Origin: Laccaria trichodermophora
Taxonomy: Eukaryota; Basidiomycota; Agaricomycetes; Agaricales; Hydnangiaceae
Direction of reading: 5' to 3'
Assembly: GCA_018417955.1 (NCBI GenBank)
Contig: JACTVC010000006.1
Span: forward strand, 558,001 to 622,000
DNA: 64,000 nt
Each line of letters opens with the position of its first letter. Position 1 is the first letter of the stretch. Positions 49,220 to 60,594 of the stretch are shown one piece after another. The position numbers and the translations under genes are program-made. A model generated the notes under the pieces. The model ran no database searches. It saw only the letters and a list, made by a program, of their open reading frames with translations, and was not told the DNA's origin.

Positions 49220-52200
49220 CACTTCAGTCACCCATTTTAGGGTACCTGTGAGGTATATGAATTCTTTAATTTAGGGGACCTCCATGGTACCCATTCCAAG
49301 GGTGGTATAAGAGCACATACCAATACCATGGTACCATGGTATGGAAAACCCATACCATACCAATACCATGTTACCATACCATACCATGTCACCTCATACC
49401 ATACCATGCCATACCATACCATCATACCATACCATACCATACCATCATACCAGGGTGTCTGGGGTCCTTTTTCAAAATATATAAATTCTTTCTGCAGGCT
49501 GCAATACTGGTCCATTGGGTGCCATTTTTTGTGGAAAGCTTCTTGATGTTTTTCCCAAGATTTTAAGATACAAATGGAGGCTATATAGTCAAATCCATCC
49601 TTTGAAAATCAGTTCAAATGAGCTTAATCCCAGCTTTTTCCATGCATCAAAAGCCATTTATTGATACATATCTTTCCCAGTCCTTTCAATTACAATTAGA
49701 ACAATATTCATCACAAATAAATCAATGCTGCATCAGTATTTGAGAAGCAAAGAAAAGAAAACATTTTGTGTATTGGCTATAGTCCTGGACCATGCATGAT
49801 ACCATGCATTGCAAAAGCATGGACTTGAGCTAAATTATTATCCAACAGCCTAGGCTGAAATATGCACTTCAACTAATCAACTACATTAAGTACCCTTCAC
49901 AGATGATTCATTTCAAAAGCCTGAAATTTGGATTCAAAAAGTGCCATGCTGTTGCTGTCAAAGAAGTATGTGTATATATTTACTATTTGAAAACTACATA
50001 TGATGGAATCAAAGTATTGTTGTTCTGAGAATTTGACCAAAGTTGTCATTATCAAAATATTTGGTCCAATCCAAAGTCTTGTCAATTGGAGAGCCAAGGG
50101 TACAGATTAAGGAAGCTCCTGTTGGCCATGGCCTCCCAAAACCATGATACTATGTTCAGCCTTATTCATATCACATGTGGTATGATAATATCATACCACA
50201 ACCATTCATACCATACCACAACTATTCATACCAAACTATGGTATTGCCCCCTCACCATACCATACTATGGTATTGCCATCTCACACCATACCATACTATG
50301 GTATTGCCATCTCATACCATACCATGGTATTGCCCCCTCACCATACCATACTATGGTATTGCCATCTCATACCATACCATGGTATTGCACCCTCACCATA
50401 CCACACCATGGTATTGCCATCTCATACCATACCATGGTATTGCACCCTCACCATACCACACCATGGTATTGCCATCTCATACCATACCATGGTATTGCAC
50501 CCCCATACCATACCATACCATGGTATTGCACCCCCATACCATACCATACTATACCATGGTATTGCACCCTTATACCATACCATGGTACTCCACTCCCATA
50601 CCATACCATGTTGTTTGATGTTTAAGGTGCTGTTCTCAGGATCCAGTGTGAATTTCTAAATATGGAAGGTGTGGCTATGCTAAATGAAAAAGAAATTAAT
50701 GGGATAGATGCTTAAAATATCACAGGAACCATAATCTATGCAAAGTTTGTTTACATATATTTACCAATAGCTTTAACCAAAGTAAGGCTACAAAAATTGT
50801 AGTGTCCGCTTTTTTCATTAGAAAAGAGAAGTATGATTAGAAAACTTTGTAGTGTGCGCTTTGATGTGCGCACTATTTCCTAATTGGGCCATTTCCTAAT
50901 TGGGAAAAGCGTTACACTTTTTTCTGCCACACCTGATGTCAGGCACAGTGCGCATTTAGGTCGGGAACTGTTTCCCACGCTTTTTGGGCCAGAAGAGTTA
51001 GTGGCTAGCTTAGTGTTGTCATTGTTAATGACGATGTGCGCACTATTTCCTAATTGGGCCATTTCCTAATCAGGAAAAGCGTTACACTTTTTTCTGCCAC
51101 ACCTGATGTCAGGCACAGTGCGCATTTAGGTCAGGAAATATTTCCCACGCTCTTTGGGCCAGAAGAGTTAGTGGCTAGCTTGGTGTTGTCATTGTTAATG
51201 ACGATGTGCGCACTATTTCCTAATTGGGCCATTTCCTAATCAGGAAAAGCGTTACACTTTTTTCTGCCACACCTAATGTCAGGCACAGTGCGCATTTAGG
51301 TTGGGAACTGTTTCCCACGCTCTTTGGGCCAGAAGAGTTAGTAGGCTAGCTTAGTTTTGTCACTGTTCATGACGATGTTCGCATATTTCCCAATTAGGAA
51401 ATTCATTACATAATATCAGTTTGTAGTCTCCGCTTTTTTAGACTACAAAAGTTTGTAGTGTGCGCTTTTTTCATTACAAAAGTTTGTAGTCTTCTGCTTG
51501 TGTTCACTACAGAATTACTAGTGTGCGCTTTTTTAGACTACAAAAGTTTGTAGTGTGCGCTTTTTTCATTACAAAGGTTTGTAGTCTTTTGCTTGTGTTC
51601 ACTACAAAATTACTAGTGTGCGCTTTTTTCATTACAAAAGTTTGTAGTCTTCTGTTTGGGTTCACTACAAAATTACTACTGTGCGCTTTTTTCATTACAA
51701 AGTTTGTAGTGTGCGCTTTTTGGACTACAAAAGTTTGTAGTGTTCGCTTTTTTCATTAAAGGCTTGTAGTGTCCGCTTTTTTCATTATAAAAGTTTGTAG
51801 TGTCTGCTTTTTCATTACAAAAGTTTGTGGTCTGCTTATCTTATATATTATATTGTAGTCTCCTATTATCTATGTAGGTATGACCTGATGTTTCAGGCAA
51901 ACTGACTGCAGCCAAACAGCTGGCAAATCATTCACACTTTGTACTCTCTAAGGAATTACATTCAAGACTAACTATTTGAAAGGGCAGGTAGTGGCAGCTA
52001 CCCAATGATGAAGTAGAAAGAGAGGACATGTCAAGGTTGGCTATGTTCAGACATAGTTGAGTCCCCAGATATATGGAAAGAATGTTGAATATGATGAGAA
52101 CATGACTGAACTACCTGCCCTTTCAAATAGTTAGTCTTGAATGTAATTCCTTAGAGAGTACAAAGTGTGAATGATTTGCCAGCTGTTTGGCTGCAGTCAG

Positions 52201-55054
52201 TTTGCCTGAAACATCAGGTCATACCTACATAGATAATAGGAGACTACAATATAATATATAAGATAAGCAGACCACAAACTTTTGTAATGAAAAAGCAGAC
52301 ACTACAAACTTTTATAATGAAAAAAGCGGACACTACAAGCCTTTAATGAAAAAAGCGAACACTACAAACTTTTGTAGTCCAAAAAGCGCACACTACAAAC
52401 TTTGTAATGAAAAAAGCGCACAGTAGTAATTTTGTAGTGAACCCAAACAGAAGACTACAAACTTTTGTAATGAAAAAAGCGCACTCTAGTAATTTTGTAG
52501 TGAACACAAGCAAAAGACTACAAACCTTTGTAATGAAAAAAGCGCACACTACAAACTTTTGTAGTGAACCCAAGCAGAAGACTACAAACTTTTGTAATGA
52601 AAAAAGCGCACACTAGTAATTTTGTAGTGAACACAAGCAAAAGACTACAAACCTTTGTAATGAAAAAAGCGCACACTACAAACTTTTGTAGTCTAAAAAA
52701 GCGCACACTAGTAATTCTGTAGTGAACACAAGCAGAAGACTACAAACTTTTGTAATGAAAAAAGCGCACACTACAAACTTTTGTAGTCTAAAAAAGCGGA
52801 GACTACAAACTGATATTATGTAATGAATTTCCTAATTGGGAAATATGCGAACATCGTCATGAACAGTGACAAAACTAAGCTAGCCTACTAACTCTTCTGG
52901 CCCAAAGAGCGTGGGAAACAGTTCCCAACCTAAATGCGCACTGTGCCTGACATTAGGTGTGGCAGAAAAAAGTGTAACGCTTTTCCTGATTAGGAAATGG
53001 ACCAATTAGGAAATAGTGCGCACATCGTCATTAACAATGACAACACCAAGCTAGCCACTAACTCTTCTGGCCCAAAGAGCGTGGGAAATATTTCCTGACC
53101 TAAATGCGCACTGTGCCTGACATCAGGTGTGGCAGAAAAAAGTGTAACGCTTTTCCTGATTAGGAAATGGCCCAATTAGGAAATAGTGCGCACATCGTCA
53201 TTAACAATGACAACACTAAGCTAGCCACTAACTCTTCTGGCCCAAAAAGCGTGGGAAACAGTTCCCGACCTAAATGCGCACTGTGCCTGACATCAGGTGT
53301 GGCAGAAAAAAGTGTAACGCTTTTCCCAATTAGGAAATGGCCCAATTAGGAAATAGTGCGCACATCAAAGCGCACACTACAAAGTTTTCTAATCATACTT
53401 CTCTTTTCTAATGAAAAAAGCGGACACTACAATTTTTGTAGCCTTACTTTGGTTAAAGCTATTGGTAAATATATGTAAACAAACTTCGAAATGGGGGTTT
53501 TCTGCCTTCCTCTGCATAGATTATGGTTCCTGTGATATTTTAAGCATCTATCCCATTAATTTCTTTTTCATTTAGCATAGCCACACCTTCCATATTTAGA
53601 AATTCACACTGGATCCTGAGAACAGCACCTTAAACATCAAACAACATGGTATGGTATGGGAGTGGAGTACCATGGTATGGTATAAGGGTGCAATACCATG
53701 GTATGGTATGGTATGGGGGTGCAATACCATGGTATGGTATGAGATGGCAATACCATGGTGTGGTATGGTGAGGGTGCAATACCATGGTATGGTATGAGAT
53801 GGCAATACCATGGTGTGGTATGGTGAGGGTGCAATACCATGGTATGGTATGAGATGGCAATACCATGGTGTGGTATGGTGAGGGTGCAATACCATGGTAT
53901 GGTATGAGATGGCAATACCATAGTATGGTATGGTGAGGGGGCAATACCATGGTATGGTATGAGATGGCAATACCATAGTATGGTATGGTGTGAGATGGCA
54001 ATACCATAGTATGGTATGGTGAGGGGGCAATACCATAGTTTGGTATGAATAGTTGTGGTATGGTATGAATGGTTGTGGTATGATATTATTATACCACATG
54101 TGATATGAATAAGGCTGAACATAGTATCATGGTTTTGGGAGGCCATGGCCAACAGGAGCTTCCTTAATCTGTACCCTTGGCTCTCCAATTGACAAGACTT
54201 TGGATTGGACCAAATATTTTGATAATGACAACTTTGGTCAAATTCTCAGAACAACAATACTTTGATTCCATCATATGTAGTTTTCAAATAGTAAATATAT
54301 ACACATACTTCTTTGACAGCAACAGCATGGCACTTTTTGAATCCAAATTTCAGGCTTTTGAAATGAATCATCTGTGAAGGGTACTTAATGTAGTTGATTA
54401 GTTGAAGTGCATATTTCAGCCTAGGCTGTTGGATAATAATTTAGCTCAAGTCCATGCTTTTGCAATGCATGGTATCATGCATGGTCCAGGACTATAGCCA
54501 ATACACAAAATGTTTTCTTTTCTTTGCTTCTCAAATACTGATGCAGCATTGATTTATTTGTGATGAATATTGTTCTAATTGTAATTGAAAGGACTGGGAA
54601 AGATATGTATCAATAAATGGCTTTTGATGCATGGAAAAAGCTGGGATTAAGCTCATTTGAACTGTTTTTCAAAGGATGGATTTGACTATATAGCCTCCAT
54701 TTGTATCTTAAAATCTTGGGAAAAACATCAAGAAGCTTTCCACAAAAAATGGCACCCAATGGACCAGTATTGCAGCCTGCAGAAAGAATTTATATATTTT
54801 GAAAAAGGACCCCAGACACCCTGGTATGATGGTATGGTATGGCATGGTATGATGGTATGGTATGGCATGGTATGGTATGAGGTGACATGGTATGGTATGG
54901 TAACATGGTATTGGTATGGTATGGGTTTTCCATACCATGGTACCATGGTATTGGTATGTGCTCTTATACCACCCTTGGAATGGGTACCATGGAGGTCCCC
55001 TAAATTAAAGAATTCATATACCTCACAGGTACCCTAAAATGGGTGACTGAAGTG
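49220..55054. mobile_element. FB3: long palindromic element, 7-bp TSD, nested in FB2
   Basis: Flanked by ATATTCT (49213-49219 and 55055-55061). Terminal repeats are CACTTCAGTCACCCATTTTA and its complement. Almost the whole element is two inverted arms (49220-51991 and 52111-55054) around a spacer of about 120 bp. From outside inward each arm has a CATACCATAC microsatellite (49,330-49,450), a unique block, a second CCATACCATGGTATTG array (50,180-50,600), three tandem copies of a 170-bp unit (about 50,864-51,373), then TAGTGTGCGCTTTTTT/ATTACAAAAG units. No transposase is seen. The innermost units resemble those of FB1 and FB2. Confidence 0.87.
50864..51373. repeat. Three 170-bp tandem repeats in the left arm of FB3
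   Basis: Units start near 50864, 51034 and 51204. Each begins GATGTGCGCACTATTTCC and contains GCGTTACACTTTTTTCTGCC and a GGCCAGAAGAGTTAGT segment. The third copy is the most diverged. The mirrored copies lie at about 52,850-53,367 in the right arm. Within a unit, ATTTCCTAATTGGG and its near-complement give local dyads. Confidence 0.85.
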
Positions 55055-55461
55055 ATATTCTAATGAAAAGGGAATGAAAGCGCCAGAGACACTAATGAAA
55101 AGGTAATGAAAGCATCAGAGACCCTAATGAAAGGGAATGAAAGCATCAGAGACCCTAATGAAATATCTTAATGAAAGGGGAATGAAAGCGCCAGAGACAC
55201 TAATGAAAAGGTAATGAAAGTTCCAGAAACCCTAATGAAATATCCTAATGAAAAGGGAATGAAAGTGCCAGAGACCCTAATGAAATCTCCTAATGAAAAT
55301 TCTAAGAAATAGTAATGAAAGTGCCAGAGACCTTAATGAAATCTCCTAATGAAAGCACTAGAGACTCCAATGAAATCTCTTTCATACAAACCTATGACAT
55401 TAAACAGAATGGCTGTAGGACAGTTGTCATAGATTAATCATAAAAGTGGTAGCCACCAGTC

Positions 55462-56262
55462 AAACAAGACAGGCGTAGGATCATCAAAGTTACCACGCAC
55501 CTGTACTAATTTGGATGATTCAGGAGGTATGCTCACCTGATACTCAGATTGAATTTGTTGTTCGGCCTGTTGACTTTTAGCATGTTTCTTCTGTACTTGG
55601 GCCTTCTGATGGGCCTTCGCCTTCAAAACTCAACTAGTAATATCAGGTCGGACCCTCACCTTGAAAGAATGTCCGTTTTCATCAAGGAAAGGTGCACTCA
55701 GTGTGTTATGAACTCTGATTGACCTTCCTGATCTTCCAAACCTAAGAGTCGTCTTCCCCTTGTCGTGTATCACTGATATAGAGTACTGATCAGTGAAATC
55801 ATTTCCCAAAATAAAATCTGCCGACATTCCTTTGACAACATAAGCTTCAACATTTATTTGAACAGGTCCTTGAGGTGTTCTAAAAACCAAATCAAGAACA
55901 ACATATCCAGAGATAACAGCCTTACCAGTTACCTGAATAAGTTTGATCCACTGACCCATTCGTACCCTGGGTGCCTTTAGCATTAGATCTAGGGTCCTTT
56001 GTGATATCAGTGTTATGTCCGATCCGGAATCAATGATTATGGGAATAGATTTGGCATTCATGTCGTTTATTGACGCATAGGCTTCAGTTGCTTTGGCCCC
56101 CAAGAACAAACACCCAGGTGGTCGCGCCAAATGTTTGCGAAGTTCTATAAGTTCTCTGTTATTCTTGTCTGCTTGAGCAACGAATGAGTTGGCACCGTTA
56201 CCTATCATTTCTTGTGCTAATTTACATTTCTTCTTCCTGTTAATTTCTGGCGGCTTCCTTCA
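55462..56262 (-). pseudogene. Gypsy-2 protease region
   Basis: Minus strand. After FVM*RKPPEINRKKK (TGA 56260-56262) comes IPIIIDSGSDITLIS, a retropepsin-type aspartic protease active site (Asp-Ser-Gly), then VRMGQWIKLIQVTGK, a YVVKGMSADFILGNDF flap and C-terminal segment, and RFGRSGRSIRVHN. TGA at 55630-55632 (DITS*VLKAK) is followed by a basic, glutamine-rich linker (KAKAHQKAQVQKKH) that runs into the FB2 end at 55461. The linker continues at 43644 on the other side of FB2. Confidence 0.87.
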
Positions 56263-57546
56263 CATGACAAAACTGGCAGATACGCATGGAGCTGTTGAGT
56301 ATGGATTCTTTAGATTAGATTCCCAATCCTGTTTAACATTGAAGGACTTATTACCAAATTTCCCTCCCAGTGGTTCCAAATCCTTCACTGAGAGGGTCTC
56401 TGAAAATCCAAGTGATCCGAATTCTCTTTGATGTCGTCGTCCTCACTCATTATCTTGTAGTAAAGATCATCATATTGATCTTGAGCCTCCTTTTCATCCT
56501 GTTGTAAGGTAACTGCATTAACTCGAGCTGACCTTTCTCCCTTTCTTGCGTACTTACAGTCACGATCCCAATGTTTATTACTTCCACAGTGGTGACAGGG
56601 CTGTGCACCCTTTTCTTCAGGTGTACCCCATGGAGAAACATTGGAATCATCCTTGGGAAACTGTGGTTTCGAAGCAGCTAACGTCCACCCTACAAGGTTT
56701 ACATTTGCTCAATGAGTACGAAATGGATTGAATGCATTCTTCAGAGGTGTGTCCTTGGAGTAATACTGGTTTTTGGCAGGAGGTATCGCATTGTTTCCTG
56801 CTCTCATAAGAGAGTCCTCGTGGAATTTCACCGCTCGCTGAAACTCTTCCAGAGACTGATAAAGGTGAGGAGTAACAACAAGCGTCCAATAAGAAGGTGC
56901 TCCTTCCATAATCTCATTTACTAACTCACTATCTGTATAGTTGTAGATGAATTGCAGAAGTTCTAGTTTGCGTATAACATACTCACTAGGTAATTCTCGC
57001 CCATTTCCAACATCACAATACGATGCTTTATTAGTGCGAGCCTTCTGTTTATCCAAGAACGTCCGGTTCATGTAGTACTCCCCGATTGCTGCTCGCAGAG
57101 TCGCCCAATCCACTTTGATGTGTTCCCTAGTTTCAGCGCTTTGGCTATAATACCATGTTTCAGCACTTCCGGTGAGTCGAGTCGGTACCAACATACCTAA
57201 CTGTTTGAATACTGCTCCTGACCTCTTTGACAAACTATTCAGCTTCAAAAACCATCATCGTAGAGAGTCAGGGTTCCCATCCCAGGTAGGAATCACATCA
57301 ACCTTCAATTTCATATCAAACTGAGGTTCTGCTGCAGGTTTATTTGTTGTAGTATCTCCTGTTGAATTCTCGAATGGATTCTGGCGAGGGACGTGGGGAA
57401 CTTGTGAATTCCTTGACAGCCTATTTCCTTCTCTGTCCTGTTATGGTATCTCTTATACCCACCATTACTTACCTCTTATTCCCTCTCATCTCACTACTTC
57501 CTTCACTACAAAGCCTCTCTTATCTACTCACAGGTTTGTTCACATG
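56263..57546 (-). pseudogene. Gypsy-2 gag: capsid and zinc knuckle
   Basis: Minus strand. The capsid part starts near VIPTWDGNPDSLR*WFLKLN (TGA 57255-57257) and continues VPTRLTGSAETWYYSQS, WATLRAAIGEYYMNRTF and LVNEIMEGAP, aligning in order with Gypsy-1 (LPIWDGN, YWLWKSLKENSKIWWWF, HYLYYLKGI). After TGA 56709-56711 the same frame gives CHHCGSNKHWDRDC (CX2CX4HX4C), a zinc knuckle. The gag frame then ends near 56400, and the protease is in another frame. Gypsy-1 has both in one frame, so this may be decay rather than programmed frameshifting. Confidence 0.85.
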
Positions 57547-58155
57547 TGTAACTAAAGACTAAGTAGCGTGTAGTATACCAGATCCAAGCACTTCTACTTA
57601 GTTCGACGCGACGCGACTATGCACTAATATTTGGCAAACTCTGAACAACCAAACAAAGGATCGTTCAAACAAAGAACAAGGACAAGAACTTCCGAAGCAG
57701 CGAAAGCGAAAGTGCTGGAAGGCTACGGAAGATTCTAATGTGTTCTTTTAGGACCTAGAATACCTAGCACATGTATATAAGGTGTTGTAGAATAGGGCAT
57801 GAAAGGATAACTACTTTTTACCCCAAACTTGTGTGAACTTGAGATCTTAATAAGACTAAGTCAACCGCGTTCCTAAGTACTTGATAAAGCCTCGCGCTAT
57901 CAACTACTTATTCAGCATCGTTAAAGTCCTAGTACTAACGCTTCTGATATAACAACGCGCTTCGACGCATATACCACGCGTCACTTCGTCAGTAATAAGG
58001 TACACTGGATCTCACGTGACCTAGGGAACTTCTCTCTCTCAACTCGACCTTACACGCATAATCAACTTCAAGTAAGCTCTCATTTCCCTCGAAGTAACTA
58101 ACGTATTTGTATTCACAGCAATACACCAACGTTAAACATCCGACGAACCTTAACA
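57547..58155 (-). repeat. Probable solo LTR splitting the Gypsy-2 gag
   Basis: About 606-609 bp bordered by the direct repeat ACATG (57542-57546 and 58153-58157), lying exactly between two gag pieces that otherwise belong together. Minus strand starts TGTTAAGGTTCG and contains TTGGTGTATTGCTGTGAATA and GTTTGGGGTAAAA; both recur, in the opposite orientation, at 59696-60284. The TG...CA ends and the 5-bp repeat overlap by a few bases, so the exact ends are uncertain. Gag codons run into it for about 55 residues before a stop. Confidence 0.55.
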
Positions 58156-59431
58156 TGTCCCCACTGTCGTCCCCATCTGAATCTCCTGGCCCTGGCACTC
58201 CTCCTGAGATATTCCTGCCGAGTTGCGAAATTGGTGTTGCTTGAGGAGGACTGTTAATTACTATGTGTCCTGTTGGATTTTCCTTCAGGTTGCCAATGCC
58301 TAGTAATTCCTGGAGTGCTTTGGACGAACTGTTTTGCGTAGGATGTCCGAAAACGGATGCGTTGAGGTTTCCTGGCGTACGATACATGTAGCTTAACATA
58401 GGCAGCCTTTGAAACCTTGAAATACTATCTGGTTCTCCTGGACTAAAAACTGGAGTCATAACTCTTGGAGTCATTGAACTGACTGATGAACGTTCGCTTA
58501 AGGATTCAGTTGACACTGCAGGGGACGCCGCTCTTGCCTTAGGTCCTGCCTCCTTCTTAGCACTTGGAAATTTGTGATGAATGCTGAGGAATATTAAGAA
58601 GTTTTCGACTTCACATTGATAGCAAGCTCCTAAAATTTCGAAATCATTAGCTGTCCAAAATTTGTCAGCTCTTCCTGTTAATCCCCAACGAGGAATGTTA
58701 GGAATACCATGTCCGGACATAATCAAATCTTCCTCGGCTTGTTCTCGATGCAACTTGAGTCGTTGGTTAAGACTAACGAGGATTATCCTCTGCATCACAT
58801 ACCCGATGCGTCTGTGGTCCTTGAAACAATACAACTTAGTAAGAAGTTCATTTAAAATATCTAATTCTTCGGAAAATACTCTCTTGCGATCATTGTGAGA
58901 CATGTTCTTTTCCATGGTATTGGATATTGATCGTCCTAAGCTGGCTTCTCCCAGCCTCAAGGCTTGGATGAGCCGACTTGCCATAGAAAAAACCTTTTCA
59001 GATTTCTTTAACCCTTTCTCTGAATCCCCGTAAGTTGAAAACGCCTTACAACTAGGAAATTCAATAGTTACCTCCAAATAAGCCTCCCAATCAGCAGGAA
59101 GTTCGCTAGCTCGATAAGGTGTACCTAAATCAGTCAGTTCACCAAAGTCTCCTGATGTCGGACCGTAATCTGACCTAAAATCCTCCTCCTCATGTTCTGG
59201 GTTTCCAAAAGGTTCTATGCCTTGTCCGCCACTTGGCACGTTTAGAACATTTTCGGAAGTCTGCCTCGCGTTGTCATTTTCCTCTTCTGGACGGACATTT
59301 GTCTGCGGCGTGCTTTGAGGAACCGTCGAAGCGATGATAGGTACTTTACTTGTGCCACTTGACATACCAGCTGATTGAGAATTATTTGTCTTGCATCCAG
59401 TCTTCTTTGTTGTTTCGGCAGTGCCAGACAT
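58153..59431 (-). pseudogene. Gypsy-2 gag, N-terminal part
   Basis: Minus-strand frame starting MSGTAETTKKTG at 59431 and running about 426 codons to the LTR insertion at 58153. The N-terminus is S/T/N-rich and acidic (PEEENDNARQTSENV). A helical region follows (SMASRLIQALRLGEASLG, SEELDILNELLTKLYC, VSLNQRLKLHREQAEEDLI), then a proline/serine-rich tail ending GDSDGDDSGD. The plan matches Gypsy-1 gag: disordered N-part, helical middle, then a G/D/S linker before the capsid at LP(I/T)WDGN. It has no internal stop, unlike the rest of Gypsy-2. Assigning it to Gypsy-2 rests on position and strand. Confidence 0.6.
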
Positions 59432-59443
59432 CAGGGAAGCCAA

Positions 59444-59695
59444 ATTTGAAATTTGAGTGATAGTCGATGAATCTTACAGATGCTCGACATTTCTGATGGG
59501 AACTGAGAGTGATTGACAGAGTTCGTGGGCACGTTGATCGAAAATGTGTTCCGTCAAATAGATCTGTCCCAATTAATGTGATCTGTGAAAGTTACGATCC
59601 GAGAGCATATTCCGACAATTCGGAGATGAGCTCACTAAGCCTGACAGTAGTAGATGTCTCACACTTGTTAAGAAGGTTCCCAGTGTGTCCACCAA
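59444..59695. other. Unassigned sequence upstream of the Gypsy-2 gag
   Basis: Expected to hold the leader or 5' LTR of Gypsy-2, but no second copy was found to prove it. No gene is seen. Confidence 0.3.
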
Positions 59696-60284
59696 TGTTA
59701 GAGTCTGCAGCTCTGCATTGGTGTATTCCTGTGAATACAAAGATTTAGTAATGAATTCCAATTCGGTTATACCTGTAGAAATTGTTAGCAGAGTCAAATG
59801 TGTAAACACGTGTTAAGCCATTGAGAGTGGGAAAGTTTCTTAGAGTGTAGAGAGTCTTAGTCACTAGACTGTTGAGTCAGTTGTTGATCAAAACGTTAGC
59901 GTGTAGCTTTAGTGTGTTGATCGGAGTTTACTAATAGTGCGAAGCTTTACTAGTTCACTCTTGGAATGACACTTAGTCTTGGGACTTAAGTCAGGTCTGG
60001 TTTGGGGTAAAAGTAAGAATGAAATCCCACTTGATACATTCATGACTACTTAAATACTACATGATACTATGAAGGAGAAGCTAGAATGTTCTACTATGTG
60101 CTACTTTATTCCTTACTGTTACTCATTAAAGGAAAGTCCAAACAAGGACTTGTTTGGTTCCAACAGTCTTGGTAACAATGAGAGAATCTGTTTGGTTTCC
60201 CTTGTAATCCAAACAATGCACATAAACACAAGCTGTATTGCGTACAAGTGCGAGCACATTGTACTAAGTAACCCATGTAATACA
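59696..60284 (+). repeat. LTR-like sequence, inverted relative to the one at 57547-58155
   Basis: Starts TGTTAGAGTCTGCAG and ends near GTAATACA. It shares TTGGTGTATTCCTGTGAATA, an AGTGCGAAGCTTTA segment, ACTTAGTCTTGGGA and GGTTTGGGGTAAAA with the minus strand of 57547-58155, in the same order. The two copies are strongly diverged and no TSD was found, so boundaries are approximate. As the copies are in opposite orientation they are not the LTR pair of one element. Confidence 0.45.
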
Positions 60285-60594
60285 ACTATTTGACCATAGT
60301 GAAATGAATACAACTAAACTGAAGGTTTAGTTAGATGATACAAGATGAGAAAGAAATAATGTCGACAGTGATTAGGAATTGAGAATGAAAGGGCAAGAAC
60401 GGAGTAGTGTACCCTAACAAGTCAGCAAAAGACTCAACTGAAGAAGAAGATAATGAAATGGGTGAGGAAACAGTAGATGACTCTCTTTAGGATTATATGA
60501 ACCAAATGTATGTACAGTATGAATAAAGTCACCTGATCTATTGATGTTATCTGATTAACTTATACTTGAGATCACATGACTCATAGACAAAAGT
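60285..60594. other. AT-rich spacer, nothing recognised
   Basis: No open frame or repeat worth calling. Its right edge adjoins the GGAATTCC-rich end of a TIR element. Confidence 0.35.

Larger units (their letters stand above)
43645..55461. mobile_element. FB2: palindromic fold-back element, hosting elements D and FB3
   Basis: Flanked by AAACAAG (43638-43644 and 55462-55468; the match extends to 8 bp with a preceding C). Ends are CACTAGTGGCTACCAC and, from the right, GACTGGTGGCTACCAC. Without element D and FB3 its length is about 3.7 kb, close to FB1 (3.83 kb), and its arms are clearly homologous to those of FB1 (shared CTGTAGCTTCCAGAATCTGT and AGTGCTCCC blocks). The arms meet at a small centre (about 47,608-47,732). 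Each arm has an ATTTCATTAG array near the end and TAGTGTCCGCTTTTT/ATTACAAAAG units near the centre. It splits the Gypsy-2 protease-RT linker. Confidence 0.87.
21431..59443 (-). mobile_element. Gypsy-2: minus-strand Ty3/Gypsy element broken into five pieces by later insertions
   Basis: Pieces in coding order: 59443-58153 (gag N-part), 57546-55462 (capsid, zinc knuckle, protease), 43644-42856 (linker and RT N-part), 41231-41081 (RT middle) and 23502-21431 (RT end, RNase H, integrase). Each gap is explained by a separate insertion with its own target duplication or direct repeat. The RT reads straight through when Gypsy-3 and one GAAAC copy are removed (KLVF joins RCHRGLFQF). The integrase is truncated after the active-site Glu region. 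Eleven TGA stops and one TAG were counted in frame. No LTR of its own was identified with confidence. Confidence 0.85.

Noticed and set aside
50086..50659. Tyr/His/Pro-rich open frames in FB3
   Set aside because: These are translations of the CATACCATGG microsatellite in all frames; they mirror in the other arm.
51400..51840. CRISPR-like array of short repeats in FB3
   Set aside because: Fungal DNA; the spacers are not unique and the units are degenerate TAGTGTGCGCTTTTTT/ATTACAAAAG words mirrored in the other arm.
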